From Leptospira_A soteropolitanensis (lineage in GTDB: Bacteria; Spirochaetota; Leptospiria; Leptospirales; Leptospiraceae): a stretch of DNA of 64,000 nucleotides. The notes under the pieces are model-generated. The model was given only the letters and a program-made list of their open reading frames with translations, had not been told where the DNA came from and did no database searches. Below, piece after piece: positions 62,344 to 64,000 of the stretch. Each line of letters starts with the position of its first letter. Within the stretch, counting starts at the first letter, position 1. Where the stretch lies: NCBI RefSeq assembly GCF_026151335.1, contig NZ_JAMQPP010000005.1; one strand, written 5' to 3'. A program made the translations under genes and the position numbers.

Positions 62344-63291
62344 TTGAATCAGGATTCAAAGATTTATATAGCAGGACATAAAGGTTTGGTCGGATCTGCA
62401 TTGGTGCGACTACTCAAACAACAGGGATTTAAGAACATCATCGGAAGAACTCATGCAGAGATGGACCTTGCAGATCAAACACAAGTGTATGATTTTTTTG
62501 CAAAAGAAAAACCGGAATATGTTTTTTTAGCGGCGGCAAAAGTGGGTGGAATTCATGCCAATAATACTTATCCTGCAGAGTTTATATTTTCAAACCTACA
62601 AATCCAAAATAATATCATCGATGCCGCTTATAGAAACGGTGTAAAAAAATTATGTTTTTTGGGTTCCTCTTGTATTTATCCTAAATTTGCCAAGCAACCT
62701 ATGGACGAAGGGCAATTATTGGATGGGAAATTAGAACCAACGAATGAACCGTATGCGGTGGCAAAAATTGCAGGTATAGTTATGTGCCAATCCTATAATC
62801 GTCAGTATGGCACAAATTATATATCTGTTATGCCCACAAATTTATATGGTCCTGGTGATAACTACCATCCTGAAAATTCTCATGTATTGCCAGCTCTCAT
62901 AAGGCGTTTCCACGAAGCAAAGGTTCAAAATTTGCCTGAAGTTGTAATTTGGGGAACAGGTAAACCGTTACGCGAGTTTTTGTATTCCGATGATATGGCC
63001 AGGGCTTGTATCTTTCTTATGCAAACTTACGATGTTACCACTGATCCGAAAGGTGGGGAACATGTAAATGTTGGTTCTGGAATTGAAGTTAGTATTAAAG
63101 AATTAGCCGAAACTATTAAGAGTGTCGTAGGATACGAAGGAAATTTAACTTTTGATCTAACGAAACCGGATGGTACTCCGAGAAAACTTTTGGATGTTTC
63201 TAAACTTCACAAAATGGGTTGGAAACATGAAGTGGAATTAAAAGACGGAGTACGCGCCGCATACAATGATTTTCTAGAGAACGGGAAATAG
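62344..63291 (+). CDS. fcl: GDP-L-fucose synthase (WcaG/Fcl type)
   Basis: A 315-residue extended SDR converting GDP-4-keto-6-deoxymannose to GDP-L-fucose (epimerase/reductase). The N-terminal 'AGHKGLVGSALVRLL' binds NADPH. The catalytic 'SSCIYPK' is near 108 and 'YAVAKIAG' (Tyr-x3-Lys) near 137. Later blocks 'MPTNLYGPGDNY' and 'REFLYSDD' are diagnostic. The start is TTG at 62344 with AGGTAGGAG upstream. It should supply a nucleotide sugar for LPS O-antigen. No gmd gene is visible in the window. Confidence 0.93.
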   Translation: MNQDSKIYIAGHKGLVGSALVRLLKQQGFKNIIGRTHAEMDLADQTQVYDFFAKEKPEYVFLAAAKVGGIHANNTYPAEFIFSNLQIQNNIIDAAYRNGVKKLCFLGSSCIYPKFAKQPMDEGQLLDGKLEPTNEPYAVAKIAGIVMCQSYNRQYGTNYISVMPTNLYGPGDNYHPENSHVLPALIRRFHEAKVQNLPEVVIWGTGKPLREFLYSDDMARACIFLMQTYDVTTDPKGGEHVNVGSGIEVSIKELAETIKSVVGYEGNLTFDLTKPDGTPRKLLDVSKLHKMGWKHEVELKDGVRAAYNDFLENGK

Positions 63292-63295
63292 AACA

Positions 63296-64000
63296 TTGGC
63301 TAAAGTTTTTGTATCCACTTTTCCTTTTTGCCGAACTAGTAAAATTGCCTTTGATGTATTACAGTCAAATGGGCATGAGGTCGTGATCAACCCTCTTGGT
63401 CGGAAAATGAAACCGAGCGAAGTTTTGGATCATGCACGTGACTTTGATGCTTTGATTGCGGGAACAGAAGACCTTACTGATCTTGTAACTAATTCGAAAT
63501 CTCTGAAATTGATCTCTCGGGTCGGTGTGGGTCTTGATAGTGTTCCCTTGGAACTCTGCAGAGAAAAGGAAGTGGCTGTAGCCTATACACCAGATGCAGT
63601 TTCTCCTGCTGTATCCGAATTAGCTTTGAGTTTGATTGTTGATGCAATGCGTAAGGTTACCTATGCGGATCGAGAAATTCGAAAGGGCGAGTGGACAAGG
63701 CCTTATGGAGAAAGAATCGGTGGAGCTACCATTGGAATTTTAGGGTTTGGCAGGATTGGCAAGAGAGTGGCCTCCCATCTTTTAGGTTATTTACCAAAGG
63801 AAATTCTTGTTTGTGATTTGCTCGATCAAAAAGATTCGATTCTTTTGTTAAATGAGTTGGCATCTAACCTTAGTCAGGTCAATCGTGGGTTGGGAAAAAA
63901 TTGGGGTACCACGACAATCAAACAAGTTAGTTTAGAAAGTTTGTTAAAAAAATCTGATGCGATTACGATTCATGTACCTTTAACAGCGGAGACGAAAAAC
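63296..64000 (+). CDS. D-isomer-specific 2-hydroxyacid dehydrogenase (SerA-like), 5' part
   Basis: A reading frame open to the right edge, about 235 residues visible. It begins TTG-GCT-AAA-GTT 4 nt after the fcl stop. The N-terminal substrate domain has 'SRVGVGLDSVPLELC' near residue 75, and the NAD domain has 'IGILGFGRIGKRV' near 145 followed by 'SDAITIHVPLTAETK'. These are the phosphoglycerate dehydrogenase signatures. In an LPS locus such proteins may reduce a sugar-derived ketoacid rather than act in serine synthesis, but this is inference. Confidence 0.85.
   Translation, partial: MAKVFVSTFPFCRTSKIAFDVLQSNGHEVVINPLGRKMKPSEVLDHARDFDALIAGTEDLTDLVTNSKSLKLISRVGVGLDSVPLELCREKEVAVAYTPDAVSPAVSELALSLIVDAMRKVTYADREIRKGEWTRPYGERIGGATIGILGFGRIGKRVASHLLGYLPKEILVCDLLDQKDSILLLNELASNLSQVNRGLGKNWGTTTIKQVSLESLLKKSDAITIHVPLTAETKN

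Overview
This window looks like chromosomal DNA of a Leptospira species. It was recognised from the proteins: an LpxI/LpxB lipid A pair, a FecR-LysM protein beside an OmpL47-like repeat protein, many lipoproteins with spirochaete-style lipoboxes, large PAS kinases and SpoIIE/TPR signalling proteins, and the start of an rfb-type LPS locus led by an EPS-associated MarR-like regulator. Base composition is moderately AT-rich by eye, which would suit the saprophytic clade, but I did not count it and did not identify a species. I saw no tRNA, rRNA, insertion sequence, prophage or CRISPR array.

Layout. Positions 1-9840 (+) form a tightly packed housekeeping operon: aspS (3' end only), phoH, a 7TM-HD c-di-AMP phosphodiesterase, ybeY, recO, a one-helix protein, argS, cinA and a propeller-like protein. 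Most junctions overlap by 4 nt or are 1-7 nt apart. Positions 9921-16019 (-) read gap-pgk-tpiA-secG, then an exported protein, a PAS kinase and a response regulator with an ATPase output domain. Positions 16242-21111 (-) hold a chemoreceptor, a signal-peptidase-like protein lacking both catalytic residues, and two polytopic DUF-type membrane proteins. Positions 21171-28920 (+) hold uvrC and then a three-gene envelope set (lamin-tail-like lipoprotein, probable outer-membrane protein, phospholipase-D-fold protein).

Positions 28925-32952 (-) carry a small protein, an MFS transporter, the OmpL47-like and FecR-LysM proteins and a Nudix hydrolase. Positions 33056-38971 (+) carry a GST, a UvrD/PcrA helicase, a TPR lipoprotein, an AsmA-like protein and a small lipoprotein. 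Positions 38945-46389 (-) carry lpxI-lpxB, an FmdB-type zinc ribbon, an SH3 protein, a TolC-family protein and sucCD. Positions 46556-53152 (-) are accessory: a PAS kinase, a seven-repeat propeller lipoprotein, a lipoprotein with a complete metzincin zinc motif, and a membrane SpoIIE phosphatase gene split by one in-frame stop. Positions 53288-60098 (+ except one response regulator) carry an SDR, a four-PAS kinase, a FadH-type reductase and a SpoU methyltransferase. Positions 60123-61428 (-) carry a small lipoprotein and a PlsC-type acyltransferase.

The right end is the most structured non-coding part. A 533-base gap (61429-61961) precedes the LPS-type locus (MarR-like regulator, GDP-L-fucose synthase, and a 2-hydroxyacid dehydrogenase running off the edge). 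It holds two near-identical palindromes, candidate promoters, a possible leader ORF, an ops/JUMPstart-like hairpin and a second leader hairpin. The items I would look at first are the catalytically dead signal-peptidase homologue, the split SpoIIE gene, this LPS control region, the metzincin lipoprotein and the lamin-tail/PLD envelope operon.
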